Of a stretch of 64,000 bases of DNA, positions 18,081-28,178 are shown in pieces. Under the pieces are notes generated by a model. That model saw nothing but the letters and a program-made list of their open reading frames with translations. It did no database searches and was not told where the DNA came from. Position numbers and translations under genes: made by a program. How positions within the stretch are numbered: position 1 is the first letter of the stretch; every line of letters begins with the position of its first letter. This DNA comes from an uncultured Tolumonas sp. (GTDB taxonomy: Bacteria; Pseudomonadota; Gammaproteobacteria; Enterobacterales; Aeromonadaceae): NCBI RefSeq assembly GCF_963556105.2, contig NZ_OY829944.1, forward strand, positions 1,709,501 through 1,773,500, read 5' to 3'.

Positions 18081-18846
18081 GGATCTGCACTCCTTCGTTA
18101 CGCAGATAAGCTTTTAATTCAGGGATCGGAATAATGCCCTTATGAAATACGGAAGCGGCCAGTGCACCATCAACGTCAGCGATCTGGAAAGCATCACGGA
18201 AGTGTACCATTTCTCCGGCACCACCTGAGGCGATCAATGGCACTTTGCAAAGATCACGGATCAGTTTCAGTTGTGTTAAATCGTAACCTTGACGCACGCC
18301 ATCCTGATTCATCATATTCAGCACGATTTCACCGGCACCACGTTTCTGTACTTCCACCACCCAATCGGGTGTTGTCCATTTCGTAATACGGGTGCGAGTT
18401 TCATCACCGGTGTATTGCTTCACCTGATATTGACCCGTGGCAGCATCAAAATAGGAGTCGATACCAACCACGATGCACTGCACACCGAAACGATCAGCCA
18501 GCTCGGTGATCAGCTCAGGGTTAGCCAATGCGGGGGAATTGATCGACACTTTATCTGCACCAAATTCCAGAATGCGCTTGGCATCTTCAACCGATTTAAT
18601 GCCGCCAGCGACACAAAATGGAATATCAATTACTTCGGCAACACGGCTCACCCAGCTTTTATCCACCACACGAGCGTCAGAAGAGGCAGTGATATCATAA
18701 AACACCAACTCATCCGCACCTTCATCGGCATAACGTTTTGCCAGCGGCACGATGTCGCCCATGACTTCGTGATTACGGAACTGAATGCCTTTAACCACCA
18801 CGCCATCTTTAACGTCTAAACACGGAATTATGCGTCTTGCCAGCAT
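18073..18846 (-). CDS. hisF: Imidazole glycerol phosphate synthase cyclase subunit
   Basis: A 257-residue TIM barrel that makes imidazole glycerol phosphate and AICAR together with HisH. The start [15 protein letters not shown] has the catalytic Asp in CLDVKDG, and the phosphate-binding segments FCVAGGI and IASGGAG are intact. GGAGG precedes the ATG. In related bacteria hisA lies directly upstream and overlaps this start; here only the tail of hisA is left (see 18828-18860), so the gene is cut off from the rest of the operon. Confidence 0.95.
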   Translation of the reverse strand: MLARRIIPCLDVKDGVVVKGIQFRNHEVMGDIVPLAKRYADEGADELVFYDITASSDARVVDKSWVSRVAEVIDIPFCVAGGIKSVEDAKRILEFGADKVSINSPALANPELITELADRFGVQCIVVGIDSYFDAATGQYQVKQYTGDETRTRITKWTTPDWVVEVQKRGAGEIVLNMMNQDGVRQGYDLTQLKLIRDLCKVPLIASGGAGEMVHFRDAFQIADVDGALAASVFHKGIIPIPELKAYLRNEGVQIRD

Positions 18847-18860
18847 GCGATAGCCTCCAT
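18828..18860 (-). pseudogene. hisA: Surviving C-terminal tail of hisA
   Basis: In the frame overlapping the hisF start, the minus strand reads [10 protein letters not shown] followed by a stop. That is the usual C-terminus of HisA, which overlaps hisF in enterobacterial-type operons. A few more codons upstream may belong (residues LFKKGFF), then similarity is lost. The remainder of hisA is absent. Confidence 0.75.
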
Positions 18861-19468
18861 AAAAAATCCTTTTTTAAACAATTCATTACGTGAATCACAT
18901 GGAGAGATAAAAAATATATTTTTCATCCCAATTTCATATGGAAATATATGTTTTTTTGAATAAATGCATGTGTATGCATTACTGATGGCAATATTGTAAG
19001 AGAAAAGTAAGCGGTCGTCATTTCATTCCTTGTAATGGCATATGACCACTGAGTTTTTTCGAAGAACGTTTTTTGCTGTAAAGCTAATGTTGAGTTACTG
19101 GGAGCTTAATCTGTTTGTCTGGTATCAACGATGTTTTTACTTGCGAGATAGTGGGTTACGGAATGGGCGTACAAATGACAGATATCATAGTTAGCAGAGC
19201 ACTTTGGAATGTCGAGAAGTGAAATTGCCGTAGTCTGTGTAGGTCCTGCATTCTGACCGGGGACGTTAATATTGTGCGCTGCATTATCGCAAGCTAATTG
19301 TACCATTTAGGTTGTGGGCTTCCGTGTCACGCATAGGAAATTGTTACAAAAATGCCCCGATGGGGCTGGGGTAGATTACCGCTAAGGCTAGCGAAGAGAA
19401 ATACTTTTTGGTGAAGACAAATCATGTTTCCTTTTGACTTATAGCTTGTTCACGATTATTGTTTGTTC
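18861..19468. other. Intergenic segment at the his operon break point
   Basis: About 600 bp of AT-rich DNA. It holds a perfect dyad AATGCAT-GTGT-ATGCATT (18963-18980) and a 66-codon minus-strand frame at 19106-19306 that I do not recognise. Any promoter for hisF must lie here, since the normal operon leader is gone. No integrase, tRNA or clear attachment site is visible. Confidence 0.5.
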
Positions 19469-20479
19469 ATGAATCATGAACGGAGTTGTTCTGTGAACGG
19501 ATGTCATGAACTGATCTCAAATACACTCATACATATTCCAGCGCAATACCAGGCTCGTATTGAGTGTCCTGATGGCGACTATGATGGCGAATTGCAGTTA
19601 GTAATAAATGACCAAACATTGAGATTCCGACTATCTGTGAAACACATTCACAGGAAGGAGTCCCTGAATACATATATGCAAAACATGGATAAAAACCAAA
19701 TTTTGATCTGCAATGTTTTGTCAGAGACTCTTTCTGAGTACTGCGAGAAAAATCGTATCAATTTTATTGATGCGGCCGGTAATGTGTTCATTTCAACAGA
19801 TGGTATATATTTTCGTGTATCTGGTCGTAAATTGAAGTCCGGACATCTCAATGTCAATACAAAAAAGCGCTTTACTGTTGGTGTGATGAAACTGCTTTTT
19901 GTTTTGTTAACCAATAACGATGCCGTCACATTGACCATGAGAGAATTGGCAGCGTTGGCCGGTATTTCTCTTGGGATGGCGAGTAAAGCATTCAACCAGC
20001 TAAAATCGGAAAACTTTATACGGATAACGGGATCCGGTTACCGTATAACTGACCTTCCTGGGCTTACTCATCGATGGCTCAGCGAGTATGCGACAATATT
20101 AAGACCAAAGTTGGGTGGTGTTGTTTTAGGACTGACAGGTAACTGGCACGATGTGGTTATCCGGGAACATGAATACTGGGGCGGAGAAGTGGCTGCGGAG
20201 CAGTTAACTAATCATTTAAAACCAGAGTATATGCAACTTTTTACGTTCAACCCTATACCTCAACGTATTAGTGAGCTAAAGGTTAGACCAGATGCTCAAG
20301 GTCGATTTTGGCTGGTCCCGGCATTTTGGGGAAAGGATCTTGAATTGGATCAAAAGGGAAAAGCGCTGTTGTCAGTTGCAGAATTACTCGCAAGCCAAGA
20401 TGGTCGTAATTATGAGGTCGCGCAGTTAATAAATGAACAATATCTACACCTTGCAGAATTTACTTCGGCCGGAATTTGA
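19469..20479 (+). CDS. AbiEi-type antitoxin / transcriptional regulator (type IV TA)
   Basis: About 336 residues. A winged helix-turn-helix is visible at roughly 145-195 (TMRELAALAGISLGMASKAF), preceded by a segment with a YCEKNRINFIDAAGNVF motif seen in AbiEi-like antitoxins. In this family the antitoxin represses its own promoter and counteracts the nucleotidyltransferase toxin without stable protein contact. I chose the ATG at 19469; the frame opens with a TTG two codons earlier. Its end overlaps the toxin gene. Confidence 0.75.
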   Translation: MNHERSCSVNGCHELISNTLIHIPAQYQARIECPDGDYDGELQLVINDQTLRFRLSVKHIHRKESLNTYMQNMDKNQILICNVLSETLSEYCEKNRINFIDAAGNVFISTDGIYFRVSGRKLKSGHLNVNTKKRFTVGVMKLLFVLLTNNDAVTLTMRELAALAGISLGMASKAFNQLKSENFIRITGSGYRITDLPGLTHRWLSEYATILRPKLGGVVLGLTGNWHDVVIREHEYWGGEVAAEQLTNHLKPEYMQLFTFNPIPQRISELKVRPDAQGRFWLVPAFWGKDLELDQKGKALLSVAELLASQDGRNYEVAQLINEQYLHLAEFTSAGI

Positions 20480-21254
20480 GCCTATTTTAAGACACATTGT
20501 TGATGTGAATGACAAATTAGGTATTCCCTATTTTATTGCAGGTGCTACAGCAAGAGAGTTACTGCTATTTCATGTGTTTGGTCGCGATCCAGGAAGACAA
20601 ACAAAAGATATAGATACAGCTATATTTGTCTCGGGATGGGCTGAGTTTGATATGGTAAAAAATGCCATGCTCTGTGCTGGATTTGAAGCAACAAAAATTG
20701 CACATCGTTTAGTCTATGAAGCTAATGGATTACCCGTCGATATTATTCCTTTTGGCGACATAGCGGATGAGTATGGCGATATCCAATGGCCGCCAGAGCA
20801 TACTACGACGATGTCCGTTATGGGATTCAAAGAGGCTTATGATGCTGCCGTATTAATTGATATAGGTCAGCGTTATATACTGAAAGTTGCTTCATTGGCT
20901 GGAATGGCTTTATTGAAATTAGTGGCTTGGAGTGAACGTAGCGGCAGTAAAGATGCGTCGGATTTTCTGATAATTCTGCGTGAATACGCTGTCATTTATA
21001 GTGACCGCCTATGGGATGACGAGATCCCATCTAGCGCATTAAATTATGATATCGATCGACAAGCCGCATTTTTGCTTGGTAGTGATGTCAAATCGCTGTT
21101 GTCGGATGAAACGAAAGCCTTTTTGTGCGACTTGCATCGCTTACGAGCAGAAGAATTGGTAGACAGTATGATCCGAGTGCCAACACGAATTTCCGATAAC
21201 GAGAAGTTCCCGATCTTATTCGATGACTTTTGGCTAGGTGTTGGGGTGGGTTGA
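20433..21254 (+). CDS. AbiEii-type nucleotidyltransferase toxin
   Basis: A 273-residue protein with the nucleotidyltransferase signature: GATAREL at 37-43, the metal-binding pair D59/D61 in KDIDTAIF and a third acidic residue D103 in VDIIPFG. AbiEii toxins transfer nucleotides to RNA targets and give phage abortive infection or growth arrest. The gene begins inside the last 47 bp of the antitoxin gene, so translation is coupled. The exact start is uncertain because no strong ribosome site is seen. Confidence 0.78.
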   Translation: MNNIYTLQNLLRPEFEPILRHIVDVNDKLGIPYFIAGATARELLLFHVFGRDPGRQTKDIDTAIFVSGWAEFDMVKNAMLCAGFEATKIAHRLVYEANGLPVDIIPFGDIADEYGDIQWPPEHTTTMSVMGFKEAYDAAVLIDIGQRYILKVASLAGMALLKLVAWSERSGSKDASDFLIILREYAVIYSDRLWDDEIPSSALNYDIDRQAAFLLGSDVKSLLSDETKAFLCDLHRLRAEELVDSMIRVPTRISDNEKFPILFDDFWLGVGVG

Positions 21255-21887
21255 TATAATGGCTATGTCTTTTTGAATGACTGAAGTAAGACTTCATGTG
21301 TCGGCGTTAGTTTATCTAATGTTATTTTTTCGGCGATTAACGCCGAGGATTTATCGTTTTGCAAACTAGAGCTGTTTTTTTGGATTACCGTCAATTCAAT
21401 CCGATCCCTTTTCTGAACGCCATGCAATTATCACCAAAACGGATTACCTGTTGTAGCGTGTAAAATGCAGTTTACACGCTATAGCGTGTTGTTTCGCCCT
21501 AGCCGCAAGCGTTGCTTGCGAAGTGACCCATATTTCATTTTATGCCACTGATGACAGTGTTGTTGTCATTTTTGACACTCAAATGCAGAAGTTCTGAACA
21601 TGCATGCCATTACTGGCAAGCAAACAGCTAAAAGATGAATATAGTTGACACAATAGTACTGCAATAACCATTCAAATCCGCACTATAGGTTTGCAAACCA
21701 ATAAACAAACAAATCCATCCGCAGTAGGGGAATGCAAAGCAAAAAATATGAAATTTTGTTTGCTCTCTGTCTTTGCAAACAAAAATACTTTTGTGGTACT
21801 AACAAGCAAAAATATTAATTAAATTTATTTCTTGCATTGGTAGTTAGTAAATAATACTGGTAATATATACATATAATAAAAATAATA
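21255..21887. other. Intergenic segment with stem-loops and repeated TTTGC tracts
   Basis: About 630 bp without a supported gene. It contains a perfect 10-bp stem AGCGTGTAAA / TTTACACGCT (21455-21480) with a further AGCGTGT copy just after, a second hairpin CGCAAGC-GTT-GCTTGCG, and several GCAAAC / GTTTGC words at 21690-21790 before an AT-rich stretch leading into the next gene. Function unknown; a regulatory leader or old recombination site is possible. Confidence 0.5.
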
Positions 21888-22247
21888 ATGAGACTATATA
21901 TGAAATCATACGAAATCTTTACGCACGACGATTTAATGTTGTTTTTAGATGAGCATTTATTGATGGTTCAAGATAAACGTTCGACTGATTTTAATCAGTG
22001 TATCCCCAACTATAAAAAATTAGCTGAAATTTGGGGCTGTTCAGTAGGGCATGCAAGAGCAATTATGGCAGGAGAAACTCAGTTTAAAAAGCATCACTAC
22101 TTACTTTTAGCTGTACACTCTGGCAATATCCAACCAGTTTTGAAAACAAAGAAAATCGATTTGAAGAATATTTTTGAAGACGACCAAATGAAGATGGCGC
22201 TATGTACCACTTTTCTTGGCCAGCATTTAATGATAAATCATAATTAA
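21888..22247 (+). CDS. Small uncharacterised protein, possible DNA-binding
   Basis: I do not recognise this 119-residue protein. A segment LAEIWGCSVGHARAIMAGE (about 47-65) has the spacing of a helix-turn-helix. An in-frame ATG four codons in is an alternative start. It sits between the AbiE-type pair and an H-NS gene in AT-rich DNA, consistent with accessory origin. Confidence 0.55.
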   Translation: MRLYMKSYEIFTHDDLMLFLDEHLLMVQDKRSTDFNQCIPNYKKLAEIWGCSVGHARAIMAGETQFKKHHYLLLAVHSGNIQPVLKTKKIDLKNIFEDDQMKMALCTTFLGQHLMINHN

Positions 22248-22349
22248 CTTATCCTAACTAGTTTGTTTTATTGAAAGCGACAATATACAATCAAATGGCA
22301 GGCTAATCTTGCCTCCCTATTTTAACTCTTTATTTGAAGGCAAACTACA

Positions 22350-22748
22350 ATGTCAGATTTTTTACGTATTTTTTTAAATGCTCGCAGCTTAAAAGCTATT
22401 ACCCGCGAATTGACGTTAGAACAACTGAATGAAGGTTTTGAAAAGTTAACTGCGATTGTTGAAGAACGTCGTGTACAAGAAGAGTCAGTTCGAAAGAGCC
22501 AAGAAGCTCGTCTGCAAAAAATTGCTGAATATAAAGAGTTGCTGAAATCAGAAGGTATTGATTTGGCAGATTTGGTCGGTGCTGTTCAAACCACTGAAAA
22601 AGCGAGTAAACGCGAACCCCGTCCTGCTAAATACCAATATACTGATGCAGATGGTAACGTGCAGACTTGGACTGGCCAAGGTCGCCAACCAGTGCCTATT
22701 CGTGAAGGTATTGCAGCGGGTAAAACATTGAATGATTTCTTGATTTAA
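22350..22748 (+). CDS. H-NS-family nucleoid protein
   Basis: A 132-residue H-NS-like protein. An N-terminal helical/coiled-coil oligomerisation region (about 1-65) and a basic linker (KASKREPRP) precede the C-terminal DNA-binding motif TWTGQGRQPVPI, with the QGR minor-groove hook at 110-112. Such proteins silence AT-rich DNA. A GAAGG site precedes the ATG. Whether it is the main chromosomal H-NS or an island-borne paralogue cannot be decided here; its place next to a TA pair suggests the latter. Confidence 0.88.
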   Translation: MSDFLRIFLNARSLKAITRELTLEQLNEGFEKLTAIVEERRVQEESVRKSQEARLQKIAEYKELLKSEGIDLADLVGAVQTTEKASKREPRPAKYQYTDADGNVQTWTGQGRQPVPIREGIAAGKTLNDFLI

Positions 22749-22758
22749 GTTTTACAAC

Positions 22759-22797
22759 ATAACGGCATGTTTTATATAAGACATGTCGTTATTGTTT
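22759..22797 (+). terminator. Terminator of the H-NS gene
   Basis: ATAACGGCATGT and ACATGTCGTTAT pair over 12 bp (one G-T) around a 10-base loop, then a T-rich TTGTTTG. Confidence 0.8.
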
Positions 22798-22844
22798 GAA
22801 TAACTGCAATTTAAAAATGCTTTATCACATTTTATTATCCTGCA

Positions 22845-23735
22845 TCACTGTTCTGCTGTTTCCGCTAAATAATCAATAAACGCTCTTACTTTGGCGGATA
22901 AATGTTTTCGGCTCAAATACACGACATAAAGGTAAAAATTCCCCAAGTGCCAATCGGGCAGTAATGGCACTAACTGGCCATTGGCGATATGTTTTGCCAC
23001 GATAAATGCCGGTTGAACAATAATCCCTTTGCCCGATAACCCTAATGCCGTTAGTAAATCACCATTCGATGCATGCACGATCGATTGTGTCCGCACGGTG
23101 ACTTCAGTCTGGTTCTTGTCAACGAAATGCCAATTATCCCCGGTTGAAAGGTAGGAGTAATTCAGCGTTTCATGCTCTGTGATCTCTTCCGGTGATTTTG
23201 GCGTGCCTTTGTGGGCCAGATAATCGGGGGAGGCACATAAAATCATCTCAATCGGCATGATTTTTCTGGCCACGACTTGGGATGTCAGCGCCTGCGAAAT
23301 CCGAATGGCTACATCGATGCCATCATTGGCTAAATCGACCACGCGGTCAGAGAGGTCAATATCCAATCTCAAATCGGGATAACGTTGCATAAAGTCAGGC
23401 AACAACCGCGCGAGTTCGTGGATCCCATATGAAAGCGGGGCACTGACCCGCAACACACCTTTAGGTTGAATAGCCTGCTGGCCGACGATGGCTTCCGCTT
23501 CTGCCAAATCATTCAGAATAGTTTGTGCGCGGGAGTAATACTCATGCCCTGATTCGGTTAATGATATCCGACGTGTGGTACGGTTGAGCAATCGCGCACC
23601 GAGGTGGCTTTCTAAACCACTCACTTGACGCGATATCGCGGCCGTTGATGTATCGAGCATTTCTGCTGCCGAAACGAAATTACCACTATCGACCACTGCA
23701 ACAAAGGCCTGCATGGCTTTCATGACATCAATCAT
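22845..23735 (-). CDS. LysR-family transcriptional regulator
   Basis: A 296-residue LysR protein with an N-terminal winged helix (FVSAAEMLDTSTAAISRQVSGLE) and a periplasmic-binding-like effector domain. GGAGA seven bases before supports the start. It is divergent from the NADP-binding oxidoreductase at 23876, whose expression it probably controls. The shared promoter contains a palindrome TTACATA-T-TATGTAA and the near-operator ATGA-N6-TCAT. Confidence 0.9.
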   Translation of the reverse strand: MIDVMKAMQAFVAVVDSGNFVSAAEMLDTSTAAISRQVSGLESHLGARLLNRTTRRISLTESGHEYYSRAQTILNDLAEAEAIVGQQAIQPKGVLRVSAPLSYGIHELARLLPDFMQRYPDLRLDIDLSDRVVDLANDGIDVAIRISQALTSQVVARKIMPIEMILCASPDYLAHKGTPKSPEEITEHETLNYSYLSTGDNWHFVDKNQTEVTVRTQSIVHASNGDLLTALGLSGKGIIVQPAFIVAKHIANGQLVPLLPDWHLGNFYLYVVYLSRKHLSAKVRAFIDYLAETAEQ

Positions 23736-23875
23736 CGTTCATCTCCATTGTTACATATTATGTAATGATAACTTTCATTTCATGCGCTTTTTATCTTAAT
23801 TATTGCCACTAATATAAGCAACAAGGTCATCCACTGGCGATGACATCCAAACTAAATAACAACGATGAGGTACAT

Positions 23876-24502
23876 ATGAACATTACTGTAATTGGCTCCG
23901 GCAACATGGGTTCGGCTTTCGTGAAACAACTGACACAAACTGGGCATGACGTGTTTATCACCAGCCGTAATGCAGCAAAAGCACAAGAGTTAGCAGCAAC
24001 CTACGGCGCTACCGTAGTAAACGCGGATGTTGCCGCCAAAGCCGATGTGTTGGTATTGGCAACCAGTTTCGATGATGCCGTGCCTGCGCTGGCAGCGCTC
24101 GGTGATCTCAGTGGCAAAACCGTGATTGATATTACCAACCCTCTCACCGCCGATTACATGGGGCTTACCATTGGCCATAGCACCTCTGCTGCTGAGCAGA
24201 TTGCTGCTGCGTACCCCGGCATCAAAGTGGTAAAAGCCTTTAACACCTTATTTGCACAAGTGTTAGGTGCTGGTGCTGATTTTGGTAATGGCCAAACAGC
24301 CAGTGTATTTGTGGCTGCTGACGATGTGGCTGCCAAACAAACGGTACAAACATTGGCAACTGGGCTGGGTTTTAACGTGGTTGATGCCGGCCCATTGAAA
24401 AATGCCCGTTATCTGGAGCCATTGGCTGGCCTGAATATTTACTTTGGTTATGGCGCCGGCTTAGGTACAAACATTGCGCCAACTTGGTTACATAAGGCGT
24501 AA
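23876..24502 (+). CDS. NADP-binding oxidoreductase (F420-dependent NADP reductase-like fold)
   Basis: About 208 residues starting at the ATG that follows GATGAGGT. The N-terminus ITVIGSGNMGSAF is a Rossmann dinucleotide motif, followed by an SRN segment that often marks NADP preference, and the KAFNTL segment is typical of the F420-NADP reductase/NADP-oxidoreductase group. Substrate unknown. It precedes an exported SnoaL-like protein by 52 bp and is probably co-transcribed with it. Confidence 0.85.
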   Translation: MNITVIGSGNMGSAFVKQLTQTGHDVFITSRNAAKAQELAATYGATVVNADVAAKADVLVLATSFDDAVPALAALGDLSGKTVIDITNPLTADYMGLTIGHSTSAAEQIAAAYPGIKVVKAFNTLFAQVLGAGADFGNGQTASVFVAADDVAAKQTVQTLATGLGFNVVDAGPLKNARYLEPLAGLNIYFGYGAGLGTNIAPTWLHKA

Positions 24503-24554
24503 ACCTCGATTTTTCAAACATGACAAACATTATCTAATTGATTGGAGAACCACG

Positions 24555-25139
24555 ATGAAAACTCAATTGACTCATGTTGCTTTAGCGTTAGTACTGGCAA
24601 CCTCAGCCACTGCGGCATTCGCAGAATCCAAAACGACCACTGCGGCGGACCGTGCAGAAATTGATGCATTGAAAGTGCAAGTAAATGCCATTGCGAAAAC
24701 ACGACATACCGAAAAAGCGCATTTAGCTAATTTTGATGATTTGGATTTCAACGTCTACAGCGGCCAGAAATGGGATCAACTGGGCAAAAGCCATGCAAAA
24801 GACATCACTGTGCACTACCCGGATGGTCATACCACGAAAGGTCTGGATAAACACATTGAAGAGCTGAAACCGATGTTTGTGTTTGCGCCGAATACCAAAA
24901 TTACCGAGCATCCTATTCGTATCGCATCTGGTGAATGGACTGCTGTTTCCGGTTCTGTTGATGGCACTTTCTCACAACCGATGCCGATTGGTGACGGCAA
25001 AACAATTGCTCCAACGGGTAAGAGTTTCAAATTAGGCATGGTGACTATCGGTCACTGGAACAAACAAGGCGTGATGGATGAAGAGTGGTTGATGTGGGAT
25101 AACCAATCATTCATGAAACAGATCGGGTTGGCACAGTAA
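24555..25139 (+). CDS. Exported SnoaL/NTF2-like protein
   Basis: About 194 residues from the ATG after GGAGAACC. A Sec signal peptide is clear (hydrophobic ALALVLATSATAAFA, cleavage near FAES). The remainder looks like a SnoaL-type ester cyclase or NTF2 fold, a small alpha/beta cone binding hydrophobic ligands. Location is therefore periplasmic. Catalysis is not shown by any specific motif. Downstream of the NADP-binding oxidoreductase in the same transcript. Confidence 0.78.
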   Translation: MKTQLTHVALALVLATSATAAFAESKTTTAADRAEIDALKVQVNAIAKTRHTEKAHLANFDDLDFNVYSGQKWDQLGKSHAKDITVHYPDGHTTKGLDKHIEELKPMFVFAPNTKITEHPIRIASGEWTAVSGSVDGTFSQPMPIGDGKTIAPTGKSFKLGMVTIGHWNKQGVMDEEWLMWDNQSFMKQIGLAQ

Positions 25140-25149
25140 TTTGCCAAGA

Positions 25150-25190
25150 AAAATAAAGTGGTCAATAGAGTCCGCTTTATTTTTCTTTTT
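25150..25190 (+). terminator. Terminator after the SnoaL-like gene
   Basis: AAATAAAGTGG and CCGCTTTATTT pair (one G-T) around an 9-base loop, followed by a long T-rich tail TTTCTTTTTT. Confidence 0.88.
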
Positions 25191-25379
25191 TAGTTACAAG
25201 AGTTCCGTTAATTGTTGAAACTTTCAACGTTGTAGAGCATCGCATTCATTTGTTCGATTTCATTTATCGGCACTATGACCCGAAACTGCCGGATAATTTA
25301 TTGTGAACACCGATAACAACACCCAAGGCTTTGTATTGTATAGAATCACATCTGAATTTTGCTCCTTTTGATGGATTGG

Positions 25380-25709
25380 CTAAATTTTTACGGATGAAAA
25401 TATACTCATTATAAGCACACCAGCAAATATTAAACCGATACCAAACAGAGTCGGAATGTTTAATTTTTCGCCAAAAAAATGCCATCCAACCAAAGTGATC
25501 AATGACATGCCCATCCCAGACCAAACCGCATAAACCACACCCACAGGGATCGTTTTTAGCGTTAATGAAAGACAGTAAAATGATATGGTATAACCCACTA
25601 TTACCAGTAGAGATGGTCCTAACTTTGAGAATCCATCACTTAATTTTAATGATGTTGTTGCGGTGACTTCAGATGAAATTGCAATGAGTAATATGATCCA
25701 ATTTTGCAT
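25380..25709 (-). CDS. SMR-family small multidrug exporter (EmrE-like)
   Basis: A 109-residue, four-helix proton-coupled exporter of quaternary ammonium and other cations. The essential Glu is E14 (ISSEVTATTSLK) and Trp is at W63 in AVWSGMG, both at EmrE positions. It follows the MBL-fold hydrolase on the same strand after 67 bp, so the two may be co-transcribed. Confidence 0.92.
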   Translation of the reverse strand: MQNWIILLIAISSEVTATTSLKLSDGFSKLGPSLLVIVGYTISFYCLSLTLKTIPVGVVYAVWSGMGMSLITLVGWHFFGEKLNIPTLFGIGLIFAGVLIMSIFSSVKI

Positions 25710-25776
25710 GTTTTTTACTTCTTTTTAATATCTGAGTGCTATATGAATGGGTGTTTTTACGTTGCTTCAATGGCAA

Positions 25777-26931
25777 TTATTTCCACCATTCTGAAAATTG
25801 TTGTTTGTCATTGTTTGCTTCAATCTTTTCCCCGATCATGGGGGTTAATAAACGATAAGACATATTCTTACTCGCTTTACTTATTCTTATTAATGGCTCA
25901 TTCCAGTCGTGATTGGCGAGTTTAAATTTACTATTGTGTGACGGTATTAGTGATTTTGCATTTAAATCCGCGGTTGCTTTAGCCGTTTCTTCTGGTGACA
26001 TATGGATCAAACTCCAATCGGGATCATATTGTCCACATTCTAGAATGGCCAAATCAAATTGACCAAATTTCTTACCGATTTCTTTGAAATGAGGGCCATA
26101 ACCACTATCGCCGCCCAAATAGATCTGATGATGAGCCGTAATCAATGCAAATGAACCCCATAACGTTTGATTTCTTGTTAATAAACGGCCAGAAAAATGT
26201 CGCGCAGGTAGAATATGAATTTGAGTCGCTTTATCTTTGAAAACATCATTCCAATCACCTTCAAAAATGATGTCTTTGTTGAATCCCCATTGTCTAAAAT
26301 AGTCACCGACACCCAGCGGGGTGATCACTTTTCCTATTTTATCTTTCAAATCCATAATTGTTGGATAATCTAAATGATCCCAGTGGTCATGACTAATCAA
26401 TAAATAATCAATTTTGGGGATGTCATTTGCGGAATATATATTGCTGCCCTTAAATGCAAGATTAGTAAACGGCACCGGTGAGGCATTTTCACTGAATACG
26501 GGGTCTATCAGCACCTTGATGCCATCAATCTGAAGAAAATAGCTGGAGTGTCCCATCCAAATGATGGCATTTTCATCTGGCTTCAGTTGGAGAAGATTTG
26601 TCTTCACTGCGGTTGGAATTGGTGCTGATGGTCTCGCGTTTGGATTTTTATTCATCAAAAAATTCATCAGATCTGTGACCCGACTTTTTTCAATGGTCCG
26701 TGTTAAAACTGGCGTAGGTAATTGGTTGTAAAATGTACCATGCGCATAGGTTGAGAAGTGGACCTTTGGCAATATAGTTTTCGGCGATAACTCAGCGAAT
26801 TGCGGTTGTTGTATATAAAAATAGACAAATATGCTGAGTAGAACGATAACGCTCATCAATACAGAGGCCATTTTATAAAATAATTTAATATTTGATTTCA
26901 GCTCAAAAGCAACAGTTTGTTCTTTTGTCAT
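25777..26931 (-). CDS. MBL-fold metal-dependent hydrolase (NAPE-PLD/RomA-like)
   Basis: A 384-residue protein with one N-terminal hydrophobic helix (about 20-38) and a metallo-beta-lactamase fold. The metal-binding motif SHDHWDHLD is intact, with later ligand segments ARHFSG, GGDSGYG and PSHNSKF. This branch includes N-acyl-phosphatidylethanolamine phospholipase D-like enzymes and the outer-membrane/antibiotic-related RomA proteins. The membrane anchor suggests the catalytic domain faces the periplasm. The substrate is not known. Confidence 0.85.
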   Translation of the reverse strand: MTKEQTVAFELKSNIKLFYKMASVLMSVIVLLSIFVYFYIQQPQFAELSPKTILPKVHFSTYAHGTFYNQLPTPVLTRTIEKSRVTDLMNFLMNKNPNARPSAPIPTAVKTNLLQLKPDENAIIWMGHSSYFLQIDGIKVLIDPVFSENASPVPFTNLAFKGSNIYSANDIPKIDYLLISHDHWDHLDYPTIMDLKDKIGKVITPLGVGDYFRQWGFNKDIIFEGDWNDVFKDKATQIHILPARHFSGRLLTRNQTLWGSFALITAHHQIYLGGDSGYGPHFKEIGKKFGQFDLAILECGQYDPDWSLIHMSPEETAKATADLNAKSLIPSHNSKFKLANHDWNEPLIRISKASKNMSYRLLTPMIGEKIEANNDKQQFSEWWK

Positions 26932-27041
26932 TAAAGACTTTCCTTATGTGTTACGTTGGGCTGCATTTCTACTGAGTGGGGTTATAACATTCGAGGCTAC
27001 ACTCATACGCATCATATATTAAGCGATTGATAGATAATAAT

Positions 27042-27060
27042 AATTCCAATTTATGGAATT
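27042..27060. promoter_or_regulatory. Operator-like palindrome between MBL hydrolase and AKR
   Basis: AATTCCA and TGGAATT form a perfect 7-bp dyad with a 5-bp centre in the 337-bp divergent promoter region (26932-27268), which is otherwise AT-rich and without a gene. Confidence 0.5.
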
Positions 27061-27235
27061 GATGATCAATATTTTTAGAATAATATGACAAGAAAGTAAT
27101 GGGGCTATAATCAAAAACGTTATGGATGGAATGACAGGCAGCTGAGTAGTTATTATAAACACATTAATTAGTTTTATTCACAAGCCCTTTTTGCGTATCA
27201 TCACTAATTATCTTACTCAATCTCTATTATCATTT

Positions 27236-28120
<885 letters not shown>

Positions 28121-28139
28121 TGCTCATTTTTCGAAGACA

Positions 28140-28170
28140 AACGGCTTACTAATGTAAGCCGTTTTATTTT
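28140..28170 (+). terminator. Terminator of the AKR gene
   Basis: CGGCTTAC-TAAT-GTAAGCCG followed by TTTTATTTT: perfect 8-bp stem, four-base loop and T-run. Confidence 0.93.
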
Positions 28171-28178
28171 AATCGATA

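Noticed and set aside
19106-19306. 66-codon minus-strand frame upstream of hisF
   Set aside because: No recognisable family, no ribosome site of note, and it lies in debris at the break point.
21455-21480. Hairpin considered as an integron attC site
   Set aside because: Lacks the paired GTTRRRY/RYYYAAC core sites and there is no cassette array or integrase.
23765-23778. ATGA-N6-TCAT in the LysR 22845 promoter as a ninth shared box
   Set aside because: The spacer is one base short of the common form; kept only as a near match.
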